A stretch of DNA of 64,000 bases from Phyllobacterium endophyticum (GTDB lineage: Bacteria > Pseudomonadota > Alphaproteobacteria > Rhizobiales > Rhizobiaceae): assembly GCF_003010935.1 (NCBI RefSeq), contig NZ_PGGN01000002.1, positions 620,001 through 684,000 on the forward strand, given 5' to 3'. The notes beneath the pieces are model-generated. The model made no database searches. It saw nothing but the letters and a program-made list of their open reading frames with translations, and was not told the DNA's origin. The position numbers and the translations under genes were made by a program. Numbering within the stretch: position 1 is the stretch's first letter; each line of letters opens with the position of its first letter. Positions 28,495-36,659 of the stretch are shown here, one piece after another.

Positions 28495-30951
28495 TCAGTG
28501 TTTGATCTTCTTGGGTTCTGAGGCGAGCTTGTCCCTTACCCGGTCGGTCAGCATCTCGACGATCGACTCGGCATCTTCGAGATGCAGATTAACGTCCCGC
28601 TGCGGATAGGGTATTTCGATCCCCTCCTCGGCAAAGCGGTCGATCAGAGTAAAGCGAATTTCGTTCTGCACCGTACCGGAGTTGGAAAGATCGGCGAGAT
28701 GAACGCGAATTTCAAACTGCATGACTGACTCGCTTATGGCGTTGAACGCGACGAACGGTTCGGGATTCTTCAAGACGAGCGGGTGATTGCGGGCGATTTC
28801 CATCAGAATATCATGCACACGCCTCGGGTCCACCTTGTGCGAGACCCCGATCGGAATATCCACCCGTCCCAACTTGTTCCGGTGCGTCCAGTTACCAACA
28901 CTGCCATTGATGAAACTTGAGTTCGGAATGATGAGAGACTGTCGCTGAAAGGTTTCGACTTCCGTTGCGCGAACGCTGATTTTCTTGACGATGCCACCTA
29001 CCCCACCGGTTTCGATCCAGTCTCCAACCTTGAAGGGACGTTCAGCAAGAAGAATAAGGCCGGAAACGAAGTTGGATACGATTGCCTGCATGCCAAAACC
29101 GATACCCAGCGAGAGGCCGCCGGCGACGAGTGCGAGACTGGAGAGATTGATGCCAGCCGCCGATATGCCAATGACGCCGGCAACACCGAGGCCAAGATAA
29201 CCAACAGCGGTTCGGATCGAGTTTCGAACGCCGGAGTCGAGCCTTCCCCGCGCCATGACCCGATTGTCCAGCCAGTTCTGGAACCAGCGGGTGAATCCGA
29301 AAAAAAGCGCGAACAACAGGAGGCCGATGGCGATCGCCACCAGGGAAATATTGACCGAACCGATTTGGAAGCCGGTTGCGATTGCCACAAACCATGCCGA
29401 CATCTCGCTCCACTGGAATCCCCACAGCAGCAGGATGATCGGAATTCCCAGCATCACCACCAAGATGTTGATGACGATGCTCAGCACCAGACCCAACTGA
29501 TCCAGAGCTGTCTCATCGAGACCGAGTCGCGCCTGTACAGCACGCCCGAGCTTCGTGCCAGCGAGTGCATTCTCGTCGGACACAGCCCTTGCCGTCAGGA
29601 AGCCGAGATACATCGTCACAATCACTGCGCCATTTATGACGATCTGCTGAGATACGAAGCGGGCCAGACCGATATAGCCCATAAGCGCAGCAACTATGGG
29701 GACAAGTCCGACGAGATAGAGAAATACACGCATGGCCTTCGGCCAAGGTTTGACGTTCCCTGTCTCCTCGTCTTCAAGCGGCTTGAGCAACGCAATGGCA
29801 ATGATGAGAAGCCCGACCAGGACAGTGGCAAAAAGGCTCTTTGCAACGGTAAGCGACAGTGGCGATGCGGCAATTTGGTTGATTGTATCGGCGATGTAGT
29901 CGAGTCCGGTAATCGTCGCGGTAGCGGTGATCAACACCATCAGGATGCGCCCGGGGCGCGGCGCGACACGCACCAGACGCCAGTTTGGAGCGCCAGGGCA
30001 AATCACCGCCTGGGCAAGAGCGTGCACGAAATAGACAATGCCGATGATAGAAAAAAGCATGTAAAAAAGCGATGCGATATCCGGTCGCAACACATTGAAA
30101 TAGTTCATGAAGAGATAGGTTGTGGCGAGAAAGACCACGACGGTCGCCGATCGCATGAGCGTCGACCAAAAGGCGACAGCAAGACGGCTCAGGTAGGATG
30201 GAGATTCGATACGCGCATCGCGCAGGTACAGATGGCCAAGTGTTCTTTGACCGCCGATCAGCAGCACGAGAGCCGCAAGGGCGGCAAAAAAGGCGGCGGC
30301 CAGCATCGATTGCCACTTGAATGCGATAACGAAGCGCCACCAGGACGAGATGACCTGGTTCATCGTGCGCAGTTCCTGGCCGTAAGCATCCGCAATTTCG
30401 CTACCGAGCGAGTAGTTGATGTCGACACGCTGCGAGAGCGTGTTGGCAAACAACTCCCGCCTCGCGTCCACTGTACCATCGACCAGTTTGTTCACGGCGA
30501 TCAGCTGATCCTCGGTTTCACCGAGGACAGCGTTGATCTCGGCCTTTTCGGTCGTCAGTTTCGTCCGTTCATCGGTTACGATCTGGGCTTCCGGCGGCTG
30601 ACCCTGAGCTGGTGGAGGACCCAGTTGATCCAGACGTGAGTTGATCTCGGTGACACGCGGCCTGAACGACACGCCTATTTCCAGCAGCTTTTTCGCCGTG
30701 GCCTCGAGATTCAGGCGCAGGTCCGCCAACGCCGCGTCGGTATCGGCCTTTTCCAATTGCTGCGCGTAGTCTGCGATCTGCTTCTTCACGGCATCGATCA
30801 CGGGACGCTGTTCAGCGACAATTCCGGTGACCGGGGGTTGGGCCGTGGCCGGAGCCTGTGCCGCCGCTGGATTGAGCGTGCCCGCAACGAACAAGATCGT
30901 GGAAATCGCCAGAAAAATCTGCCGGACGAAGGAAGGAATCACGAGGGTCAA
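28495..30951 (-). CDS. Large mechanosensitive channel protein, MscS family with DUF3772-like N-terminal domain
   Basis: An 818-residue inner-membrane channel. A signal-like N-terminus (ending AAAQA) leads into a periplasmic coiled-coil-rich domain (~30-205) of the DUF3772 type, then about eleven hydrophobic segments and the MscS core (from about residue 595): the pore helix with Gly/Ala spacing (LVAGGLSLGIGFGMQAIVSNFVSGL), the beta domain with VGDWIETGGVGGIV, and a cytosolic tail. The role is osmotic-downshift relief. TTG at 30951 is the listed start; a GTG at 30942 is an alternative. Confidence 0.88.
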   Translation of the reverse strand: MTLVIPSFVRQIFLAISTILFVAGTLNPAAAQAPATAQPPVTGIVAEQRPVIDAVKKQIADYAQQLEKADTDAALADLRLNLEATAKKLLEIGVSFRPRVTEINSRLDQLGPPPAQGQPPEAQIVTDERTKLTTEKAEINAVLGETEDQLIAVNKLVDGTVDARRELFANTLSQRVDINYSLGSEIADAYGQELRTMNQVISSWWRFVIAFKWQSMLAAAFFAALAALVLLIGGQRTLGHLYLRDARIESPSYLSRLAVAFWSTLMRSATVVVFLATTYLFMNYFNVLRPDIASLFYMLFSIIGIVYFVHALAQAVICPGAPNWRLVRVAPRPGRILMVLITATATITGLDYIADTINQIAASPLSLTVAKSLFATVLVGLLIIAIALLKPLEDEETGNVKPWPKAMRVFLYLVGLVPIVAALMGYIGLARFVSQQIVINGAVIVTMYLGFLTARAVSDENALAGTKLGRAVQARLGLDETALDQLGLVLSIVINILVVMLGIPIILLLWGFQWSEMSAWFVAIATGFQIGSVNISLVAIAIGLLLFALFFGFTRWFQNWLDNRVMARGRLDSGVRNSIRTAVGYLGLGVAGVIGISAAGINLSSLALVAGGLSLGIGFGMQAIVSNFVSGLILLAERPFKVGDWIETGGVGGIVKKISVRATEVETFQRQSLIIPNSSFINGSVGNWTHRNKLGRVDIPIGVSHKVDPRRVHDILMEIARNHPLVLKNPEPFVAFNAISESVMQFEIRVHLADLSNSGTVQNEIRFTLIDRFAEEGIEIPYPQRDVNLHLEDAESIVEMLTDRVRDKLASEPKKIKH

Positions 30952-31177
30952 ATCCAGTTATGAACAGCTTGCCGCTGACGATTGCCCGTTCATCTCGGCA
31001 CAATCAAGGCATTTTACGCTTTATCGAGGAAGAGAAGCCCACGATTGTTACCCGCCAGCATCCAGAACCCAACCGGGGAGATGTTGACGCGGCCATTCGT
31101 TAGTCTATATAGACCGCCGAAACGCAGATAGCACCGCATGGGCGCACGCCTAAGGTGAGAACAGGCGTTTACGGGCT

Positions 31178-31267
31178 GGAGGGGTGGCCGAGCGGTTTAA
31201 GGCACCGGTCTTGAAAACCGGCGTAGGTGAGAGCCTACCGTGGGTTCGAATCCCACCCCCTCCGCCA
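31178..31267 (+). tRNA. tRNA-Ser (anticodon UGA)
   Basis: A 90-base class-II tRNA. The acceptor stem pairs GGAGGGG (31178-31184) with CCCCTCC (31257-31263). The anticodon arm is ccggt-cttgaaa-accgg with anticodon TGA; the long variable arm (GCGTAGGTGAGAGCCTACC region) is typical of tRNA-Ser. The T-arm carries GGTTCGAATCCC, and CCA is encoded at 31265-31267. The D-arm box is TGGCCGAGCGGTTTAAGGCA. Confidence 0.97.
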
Positions 31268-31328
31268 CACCTCTCATAAGAGAATTCCACGACTCAAATT
31301 CAGACTGCCTCGGATTTCATCCACTCTG

Positions 31329-31354
31329 GGAACATTCGATATGTTCTGAGGTTC
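31329..31354 (+). promoter_or_regulatory. EcfG-type general stress promoter candidate upstream of Mn-catalase
   Basis: GGAAC at 31329-31333 is followed after 16 bases by GGTT (31350-31353), close to the alphaproteobacterial EcfG consensus GGAAC-N16/17-CGTT. It lies about 70 bases before the Mn-catalase ATG and after the tRNA gene. Confidence 0.5.
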
Positions 31355-31421
31355 GTCGGGTTCACCGGGTCTTGACCCAGCGTTTCCCCACTCGAATTCA
31401 GACTAACAGAGAGGAAGATTG

Positions 31422-32249
31422 ATGTATTATACGGACAAGAAGCTGCAATTCCCAGTGCGTGTCGAAAAACCAAACCCGGTCTTTGCACGAGCCTTGCAGC
31501 AAGCCATAGGCGGTGTTGAAGGCGAGATTCGCGTCGCACTGCAGTATTTTTTCCAGGCTTGGGGCGCACGCGGCCCGACGAAATACCGTGACATGCTCCT
31601 CAACACTGCCACGGAAGAGCTCGCACATATCGAGATGCTGGCCACCGCTGTAGCCCTGAACCTGGAAAATGCCCCGCTGTCCATGCAGGAGGAAGTATCG
31701 GCGGATCCGATAGGTGGCGGCGTTCTCAACGGTATGAACTTCAGACATATCCTCTCCACCGGCCTCGCTGCCTTGCCCGAAAACGCCAATGGAATTCCCT
31801 TTTGTGCGTCCCACGTCTATGCCAGTGGCAATCTGGCTGCGGACATGATGGCAAACGTCACCGCCGAAAGCAGTGGCCGCGTGCTTGCGGTCAGGCTTTA
31901 CAACATGACGGACGACCCCGGCATGAAGGACATGCTGTCATTTCTTATTGCCAGAGACACCATGCACCAGCAACAATGGCTGGCGGCAGTTGAGGATATG
32001 GGCGGGCTGCAGGCCTCGCTGCCTATCCCGAATTCATTCCCGCAGACTGAGGAGCAGGAAGGTTTCAGCTATGCCTTTGTCAACTGCCTGGTTGATGGCG
32101 TGGAGCCGCCGGAAGGTCGCTGGTCAAAAGGAACGTCGATCGACGGCAAAGGAGAATTCGCCAGCGTCGTTGCAGAGCCTCTTGGCGGCGAACCCGTGCT
32201 TGCTCCGCCGCGTCCTGAAAGCGGTTCCCAAGTAGAACAGCTCAAGTAG
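31422..32249 (+). CDS. Manganese catalase (non-heme, ferritin-like)
   Basis: A 275-residue dimanganese catalase that disproportionates hydrogen peroxide. The metal ligands of the family are at the expected places: Glu35 (GEIRVALQYFFQ), Glu66 and His69 (EELAHIE), Glu149 (AESSGR) and His182 (RDTMHQQQW), nearly the same numbering as the Lactobacillus enzyme. GAGGAAG precedes the ATG at 31422. An EcfG-like promoter upstream fits stress induction. A strong hairpin lies downstream. Confidence 0.93.
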   Translation: MYYTDKKLQFPVRVEKPNPVFARALQQAIGGVEGEIRVALQYFFQAWGARGPTKYRDMLLNTATEELAHIEMLATAVALNLENAPLSMQEEVSADPIGGGVLNGMNFRHILSTGLAALPENANGIPFCASHVYASGNLAADMMANVTAESSGRVLAVRLYNMTDDPGMKDMLSFLIARDTMHQQQWLAAVEDMGGLQASLPIPNSFPQTEEQEGFSYAFVNCLVDGVEPPEGRWSKGTSIDGKGEFASVVAEPLGGEPVLAPPRPESGSQVEQLK

Positions 32250-32307
32250 TTGACTATCCTGGTCTGTCCGAGGGAGAGCGCGGCTCGCGGTGGCCTTGCA
32301 GCGTTCA

Positions 32308-32335
32308 CTCGGCCGGTCCGCTTGGTCCGGCCGAG
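32308..32335. terminator. GC-rich hairpin between convergent genes
   Basis: CTCGGCCGG (32308-32316) pairs with CCGGCCGAG (32327-32335) around a GC-rich apex with a GCTT tetraloop. It lies in the 187-base gap between the stops of the Mn-catalase and the amino-acid ABC ATPase, so it may end both transcripts. No T-run follows on either strand. Confidence 0.55.
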
Positions 32336-32436
32336 GTTCCGTAGACGCTGGACCCTTGCCCAATTTCGCACGGCGCGTCACCAGCCGACCTAAGCAGCTC
32401 TCTTTTCAAGGCAGCCAACATCGCGGTATGATCAAC

Positions 32437-33210
32437 TCAGAAGCTGTTGCGCTCGTGATAGGTACGCAAGAACGACTGAATACGCGCGTCCTGAGGACGA
32501 TGTAAAATGCGATCGGGGCTGCCGATGTCGATCAGTTCACCTTTCTCCATGAAGCCGACCTGGTCGGCGACGTGGGCGGCAAAACCCATTTCATGCGTCA
32601 CAACAACCATCGTCATCCCCTCGTCAGCCAGGGTCCTCATGACGCTGAGCACCTCGCCCACAAGTTCCGGGTCAAGCGCGGATGTGGGTTCATCGAAAAG
32701 CATCAGCTTGGGTTCCATTGCGATTGCGCGGGCAATTGCAACGCGCTGCTGCTGACCGCCGGATAGCCGCGATGGATGGCTTGCGAACTTGTCTGCAAGC
32801 CCCACCTTGGCCAGTGCCTCGCTGGCACGCCGATCCGCATCGGCTTTCGACATTCGGCGCACGCGGATCAACCCCTCAGCCACATTCTCCTTGGCGGTCA
32901 TATGCGGCCAGAGGTTGAACTGCTGGAACACAATGCCGATCGATCGGCGCATTTCGCGGAGCTTGCGGCCCGACATCTTCTTGTTAGGCGCATCATAGCC
33001 GATAAGCTGACCATCAATGCGAACTTCACCGGAATCATACTCCTCAAGAAAATTTATGCAGCGCAGGAGGGTCGATTTCCCCGAACCCGAAGGGCCAATG
33101 AGACAGGTGACCTTCCCGGGTGGTATCGACAGATCGACGTCTTTCAACGCTTGAAACTTGCCGTAATATTTGTTGACCTTGCGCATTTCGACTGATGACG
33201 CCGCAAGCAT
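32437..33210 (-). CDS. Polar amino-acid ABC transporter ATPase (GlnQ/HisP type)
   Basis: A 257-residue ABC ATPase. Walker A GPSGSGKST (about 39-47), Q-loop VFQQFNLWPH, signature LSGGQQQRVAIARAIA, Walker B MLFDEPTSALD and the switch His in VVTHEM are all present, with the pattern typical of amino-acid importers. It is the last gene of the SBP-permease-permease-ATPase operon; AAGGA precedes the ATG and the previous stop is two bases upstream. Confidence 0.93.
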   Translation of the reverse strand: MLAASSVEMRKVNKYYGKFQALKDVDLSIPPGKVTCLIGPSGSGKSTLLRCINFLEEYDSGEVRIDGQLIGYDAPNKKMSGRKLREMRRSIGIVFQQFNLWPHMTAKENVAEGLIRVRRMSKADADRRASEALAKVGLADKFASHPSRLSGGQQQRVAIARAIAMEPKLMLFDEPTSALDPELVGEVLSVMRTLADEGMTMVVVTHEMGFAAHVADQVGFMEKGELIDIGSPDRILHRPQDARIQSFLRTYHERNSF

Positions 33211-33211
33211 C

Positions 33212-33874
33212 TTACGTCCTTTCGATCAGATGTTTGGTGATGCGCGCTTCCAATCTTAGTCCGACGCGCGAGATCGTCTCTACCAGGCCCCAGAAGAACA
33301 ACGCCAGCACCAGATTTGCCTCCACGTAGCGGAAGGTTTCTGCGGACATGCGCTGCACCTGGTACAGCAGTTCGGGAACGGTAATGATCGATAGGATGAC
33401 CGTTTCCTTGGTGAGGATGATCGAGAAGTTTACCAGCGCCGGCAGAGAAGAAACCAGGCCGAGAGGAAGCAGTATACGCCGCACGACATCTGCTTCCGAC
33501 ATACCGATCCCACGGGCTGCCTCGATCTGTCCATGAGGTACGGCGCGGAAGCCGGAACGGAATATCTCTGCGAAATACGGACTGCCATAGATTGTCAGAC
33601 CGAGCAGGCCTGCAGGCAGTGCGTCAAGGCGCAGGCCGACGAGTGGGCCGCCATAGTAGAGCACGAACAACTGGACCAGGAAGGGCGTGCCGCGGATCAC
33701 TTCGATATAGGCCTGGACAATCCATCTTACCCAACGTGGCGCATAGCGTTGAATGAGCGCGATGACGAGGCCAAGCGCCATGCCGAAGACAGTGCCAAGC
33801 GCCCAGCACAGGATGGTGTTGCCGAAGCCCTTTAGCAGCGAAGGGCCGTATTGCTGCAGAACGCTCCATTCCAT
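33212..33874 (-). CDS. Amino-acid ABC transporter permease (HisM/GlnP type)
   Basis: About 220 residues with five membrane helices and the conserved EAA-type cytoplasmic loop EAARGIGMSEADVVRRILLP. The N-terminal GFGNTILCWALGTVFGMALGLVIAL helix is typical of the His/Glu/Gln/Arg permease family. The ATG at 33874 overlaps the stop of the first permease (TGATG); the frame opens further upstream but only inside that gene. It works as a heterodimer with the next permease. Confidence 0.92.
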   Translation of the reverse strand: MEWSVLQQYGPSLLKGFGNTILCWALGTVFGMALGLVIALIQRYAPRWVRWIVQAYIEVIRGTPFLVQLFVLYYGGPLVGLRLDALPAGLLGLTIYGSPYFAEIFRSGFRAVPHGQIEAARGIGMSEADVVRRILLPLGLVSSLPALVNFSIILTKETVILSIITVPELLYQVQRMSAETFRYVEANLVLALFFWGLVETISRVGLRLEARITKHLIERT

Positions 33875-34521
33875 CAAACGTTTGTCCTGTGTTCGATATA
33901 ACGTCCCAGCGCCGCCAGACACAAATTGATCAGCAGATAGATGCAAGCGGCCGCTATATAGACTTCAAGCGGGCGGAAGGTGGTGGCGGCCTGCGCCTGG
34001 CTGGCGCGAGTGATTTCGAGAATCCCGACGACCGAAACCAGCGAAGATGCTTTCACCAGCAAGATGAGTTCATTGATCAAAGCCGGCAGCGAAAGCGCCA
34101 CGGCCTGCGGAAGGATCACCCGGGTCCAGACGTCGACGGGCGTCATGCCGATGGCGTCCGCCGCCTCCGCTTGTCCTTTCGGCAGCGCCGCAATCGCGCC
34201 GCGCCAGATTTCGGAGATATAGGCGCTGGCGCAGATGCCCACAACAACGACGGCGGCGACCATTGCCGGCACGTCCAGGCCGATGACTGGCAAGGCATAG
34301 TAAAACACGAGCAATTGCACCAGGAGTGGAACGCCGCGCAAGAAGCTGACCCAAATCCCCGCAAAGCTGCGCAGTTGCGGGTACGGCGACAGGCGAGCGG
34401 CACAAATGAGCGTGCCGATTACGATACCCAACCCGATGCCAAGAACCGAGATCAGCAGTGTATATCGCGCCGCCCAAAACAATGGCCCGAAGCTTTGAAA
34501 GAATACCGCTAAGGAAAACAT
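33874..34521 (-). CDS. Amino-acid ABC transporter permease (HisQ/GlnP type)
   Basis: A 215-residue inner-membrane permease of the same family: TLLISVLGIGLGIVIGTLI helix, FLRGVPLLVQLLVFYYALP block and the EAA loop EAADAIGMTPVDVWTRVILPQA. It overlaps the second permease gene by one base and lies 54 bases after the binding-protein gene. The two permeases differ enough to form the usual heterodimer. Confidence 0.92.
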   Translation of the reverse strand: MFSLAVFFQSFGPLFWAARYTLLISVLGIGLGIVIGTLICAARLSPYPQLRSFAGIWVSFLRGVPLLVQLLVFYYALPVIGLDVPAMVAAVVVVGICASAYISEIWRGAIAALPKGQAEAADAIGMTPVDVWTRVILPQAVALSLPALINELILLVKASSLVSVVGILEITRASQAQAATTFRPLEVYIAAACIYLLINLCLAALGRYIEHRTNV

Positions 34522-34575
34522 CCGCCCTCGCTATGCCCAGGCCTGCAGGCGGAGCTATCTCCGCCCGCGAGCAAG

Positions 34576-35394
34576 TTACTTGGTCGGAACTTCCCGGGGC
34601 AATTCGGTATAGCTGCCCAGCCACTTCTCCTGGATAGACTTGATGCGCCCGTCATCGGTCATTTTGATCATCGCGTCGTTGATGGCCTTTCTAAAGCTTT
34701 CGCTTTCAGCATTCTTGCGCACCACCCATGCGAAATATTTCGGCTCACCGAACTGGGCTGGCGTAAACAGAGCAAAGCTCTCCGGGCGGGTCTTTACAAG
34801 ATAAGTGAGGTTTGGGAGTGACCCAGCAACCGCATCCAGGCGGCCGGCCGCGAGATCGGCATAGGCTTCGTCCGTGGTGCCGTATTCCTTTATCGTCACA
34901 CCGCCCAGCTTTTGGCCATAGGCCTCAAGCTGCTTGAATTGCGCGGTGCCCTGCTGGACGCCGACGGTCTTGCCCTTGATGTCTTCAGGTTTGGTAAGTT
35001 CGCTGTTGTTCGCGCTCTTGAGCAACGAGACGGTCGCATCGGCAATAGGCAAAGTAAAGCCATAGCGCTCCAGCCGCTCCGGTGTAATGGTGACCGGGGC
35101 GATCACGATGTCGAACTTCTTCACCTCAAGTCCCGGCAACTCGGCAGTCCAGGGAATATCCTGGTACACGGGCTCGGCCCCTATTTCCTTGGCAACTTCA
35201 TCGAACAAGTCCTTCGTCATGCCCTCATAGGTGCCGTTATTCAACATGTCGAATGGTGCGTAGTGCATGTCGGTGGCGGTGACGATCTTCCCAGCCGCCT
35301 TGATATCTGCGAGCTGGTCGGCTTCGGCGGCGCTGGCAAGACAAAGTGCAGCCAAGCCGAGAAGCGTGCCTTTGACTTTCATGTGAATGCTCAT
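34576..35394 (-). CDS. Periplasmic amino-acid-binding protein of the ABC importer
   Basis: A 272-residue solute-binding protein of family 3. The signal peptide ends at about SAAEADQ. The mature part opens with KIVTATDMHYAPFDMLNNGTYEG, which contains the ligand-binding core, followed by KGKTVGVQQGTAQ, a family-3 signature. The ligand is a polar amino acid, not further defined. Start ATG at 35394 has GGAG about ten bases upstream; the frame opens earlier but without a signal. Confidence 0.92.
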   Translation of the reverse strand: MSIHMKVKGTLLGLAALCLASAAEADQLADIKAAGKIVTATDMHYAPFDMLNNGTYEGMTKDLFDEVAKEIGAEPVYQDIPWTAELPGLEVKKFDIVIAPVTITPERLERYGFTLPIADATVSLLKSANNSELTKPEDIKGKTVGVQQGTAQFKQLEAYGQKLGGVTIKEYGTTDEAYADLAAGRLDAVAGSLPNLTYLVKTRPESFALFTPAQFGEPKYFAWVVRKNAESESFRKAINDAMIKMTDDGRIKSIQEKWLGSYTELPREVPTK

Positions 35395-35732
35395 TGCAGT
35401 TGCTCCTTTTTGAACCAACGGGATGAATACGAACAACATTACGTCGCTCCTATTCCAGATAAGGGTGCCGTACCGATGCACGTGTTTGGGCGCAACCGGC
35501 TGCCTCCACCTTCGAGTTATCGTCAGCGTGACGCATCACGTCTCGCCGCGCAAGAACGCCATGTCTGAACGCACGAGAAGACCTTGTTTCCGCGAGTCGG
35601 CCAAGCAACCGAACTCGGGAGTCTACTCATACGTTTCAGCCGCGAGGGAAGGCAAGAAGATTGACGTCATATCCGTATCGTGCTCGCTAAATGCGCTGCC
35701 GATGCTGGGCGCAAACGCTTGAGAGGGTAATC
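35395..35732. other. Intergenic region between divergent genes
   Basis: This stretch separates the amino-acid importer from the exonuclease gene. Promoters for both must lie here, but I see no operator, hairpin or credible small gene. A short frame on the plus strand has no ribosome site. Confidence 0.5.
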
Positions 35733-36365
35733 ATGAAGACAGCTATTATATTTGATTGCGAGTTTCTGTGTATCGAGGGGTCGCAGCGCCGCTTTTGGTG
35801 CGCTGCGATCGACCCCGACCCAGTTATAGCCCAAATCGGAGCCGTCAAGCTGGGTCTCGAAGGCGAGTTTCCTATCCTGGATAGCTTCAAAGCATATGTT
35901 CGACCGATTGATCGGTTTGGCAAACGATATCCGCTCGATCCCTATTTCACCAACTTGACCGGCATCACCGAAGAGAACATCGCCGCCGAGGGCCTGACCT
36001 TGCAGGAGGCCCTTTCTACCCTTGATGATTTTTCCGATGGTGCTCGATTCTGGTCCTGGGGCAAGGATGAGCTGAACATGGTTGCCATCAGTTGCTATGT
36101 CGCGGGGATTCACCCTGTCATACCATCTTACCGGTTCGACAATGCTGTCAAACTTCTCATTGCGGCGGGCATGCCTGTCGAAGATCTCGCAAGGACCCCT
36201 AGCAACAAGTTGGCAGACTACTATCACGTTGAACATCCACCATTGCAGGGGCATGATGCGCTAGACGACGCCCTGTCCATATCGTACACGCTGCAATACC
36301 TGATGAAGACCGGTAGATTGCAGCCCGAAGTCTTCGATCGAACCTCGCCTTTCGTATCGTCTTGA
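35733..36365 (+). CDS. 3'-5' exonuclease, DEDDh (ERI-1/KapD-like) family
   Basis: A 210-residue protein with the RNase-H-like exonuclease fold. Exo I residues are Asp8 and Glu10 (IIFDCEFLC), Exo II is in FWSWGKDELNM, and Exo III is the His and Asp pair in GHDALDDALS. The insert after Exo I with VIAQIGAVKL is typical of ERI-1/KapD-like RNA exonucleases, so RNA processing is possible, but the substrate is unproven. The ATG at 35733 is preferred to an earlier in-frame start because the Exo I strand should begin within the first residues. Confidence 0.78.
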   Translation: MKTAIIFDCEFLCIEGSQRRFWCAAIDPDPVIAQIGAVKLGLEGEFPILDSFKAYVRPIDRFGKRYPLDPYFTNLTGITEENIAAEGLTLQEALSTLDDFSDGARFWSWGKDELNMVAISCYVAGIHPVIPSYRFDNAVKLLIAAGMPVEDLARTPSNKLADYYHVEHPPLQGHDALDDALSISYTLQYLMKTGRLQPEVFDRTSPFVSS

Positions 36366-36659
36366 AGTCAACGCGGGCAACCGAGACCGTGGGGAACATC
36401 TTGGAAAGCGACGAGGGGAATATCGCAGCATCCCGAGTTTACTTATTTTGACTTCAACTGTTCACAGACAAACCCAACCAGCACGCCGCCCAAACGGAGG
36501 TTTCAAGCATCCGACTTCCACTGCGAGCACATGGTCGGCACAGCCACGCGTAACGCCCGTATGCGAGATAACAGGGAGTTGCGCGGCGCAGTAGATGGGC
36601 AGCATTAGGTCAGACACCGACAGTTCAAGGTCTTGATCAAAAGAGACCGTGTCTTATGT

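Noticed and set aside
29365-30639. Plus-strand frame of 424 codons opposite the MscS channel gene
   Set aside because: Antisense shadow: charged, low-complexity and unrelated to any family; the minus-strand frame has clear MscS motifs.
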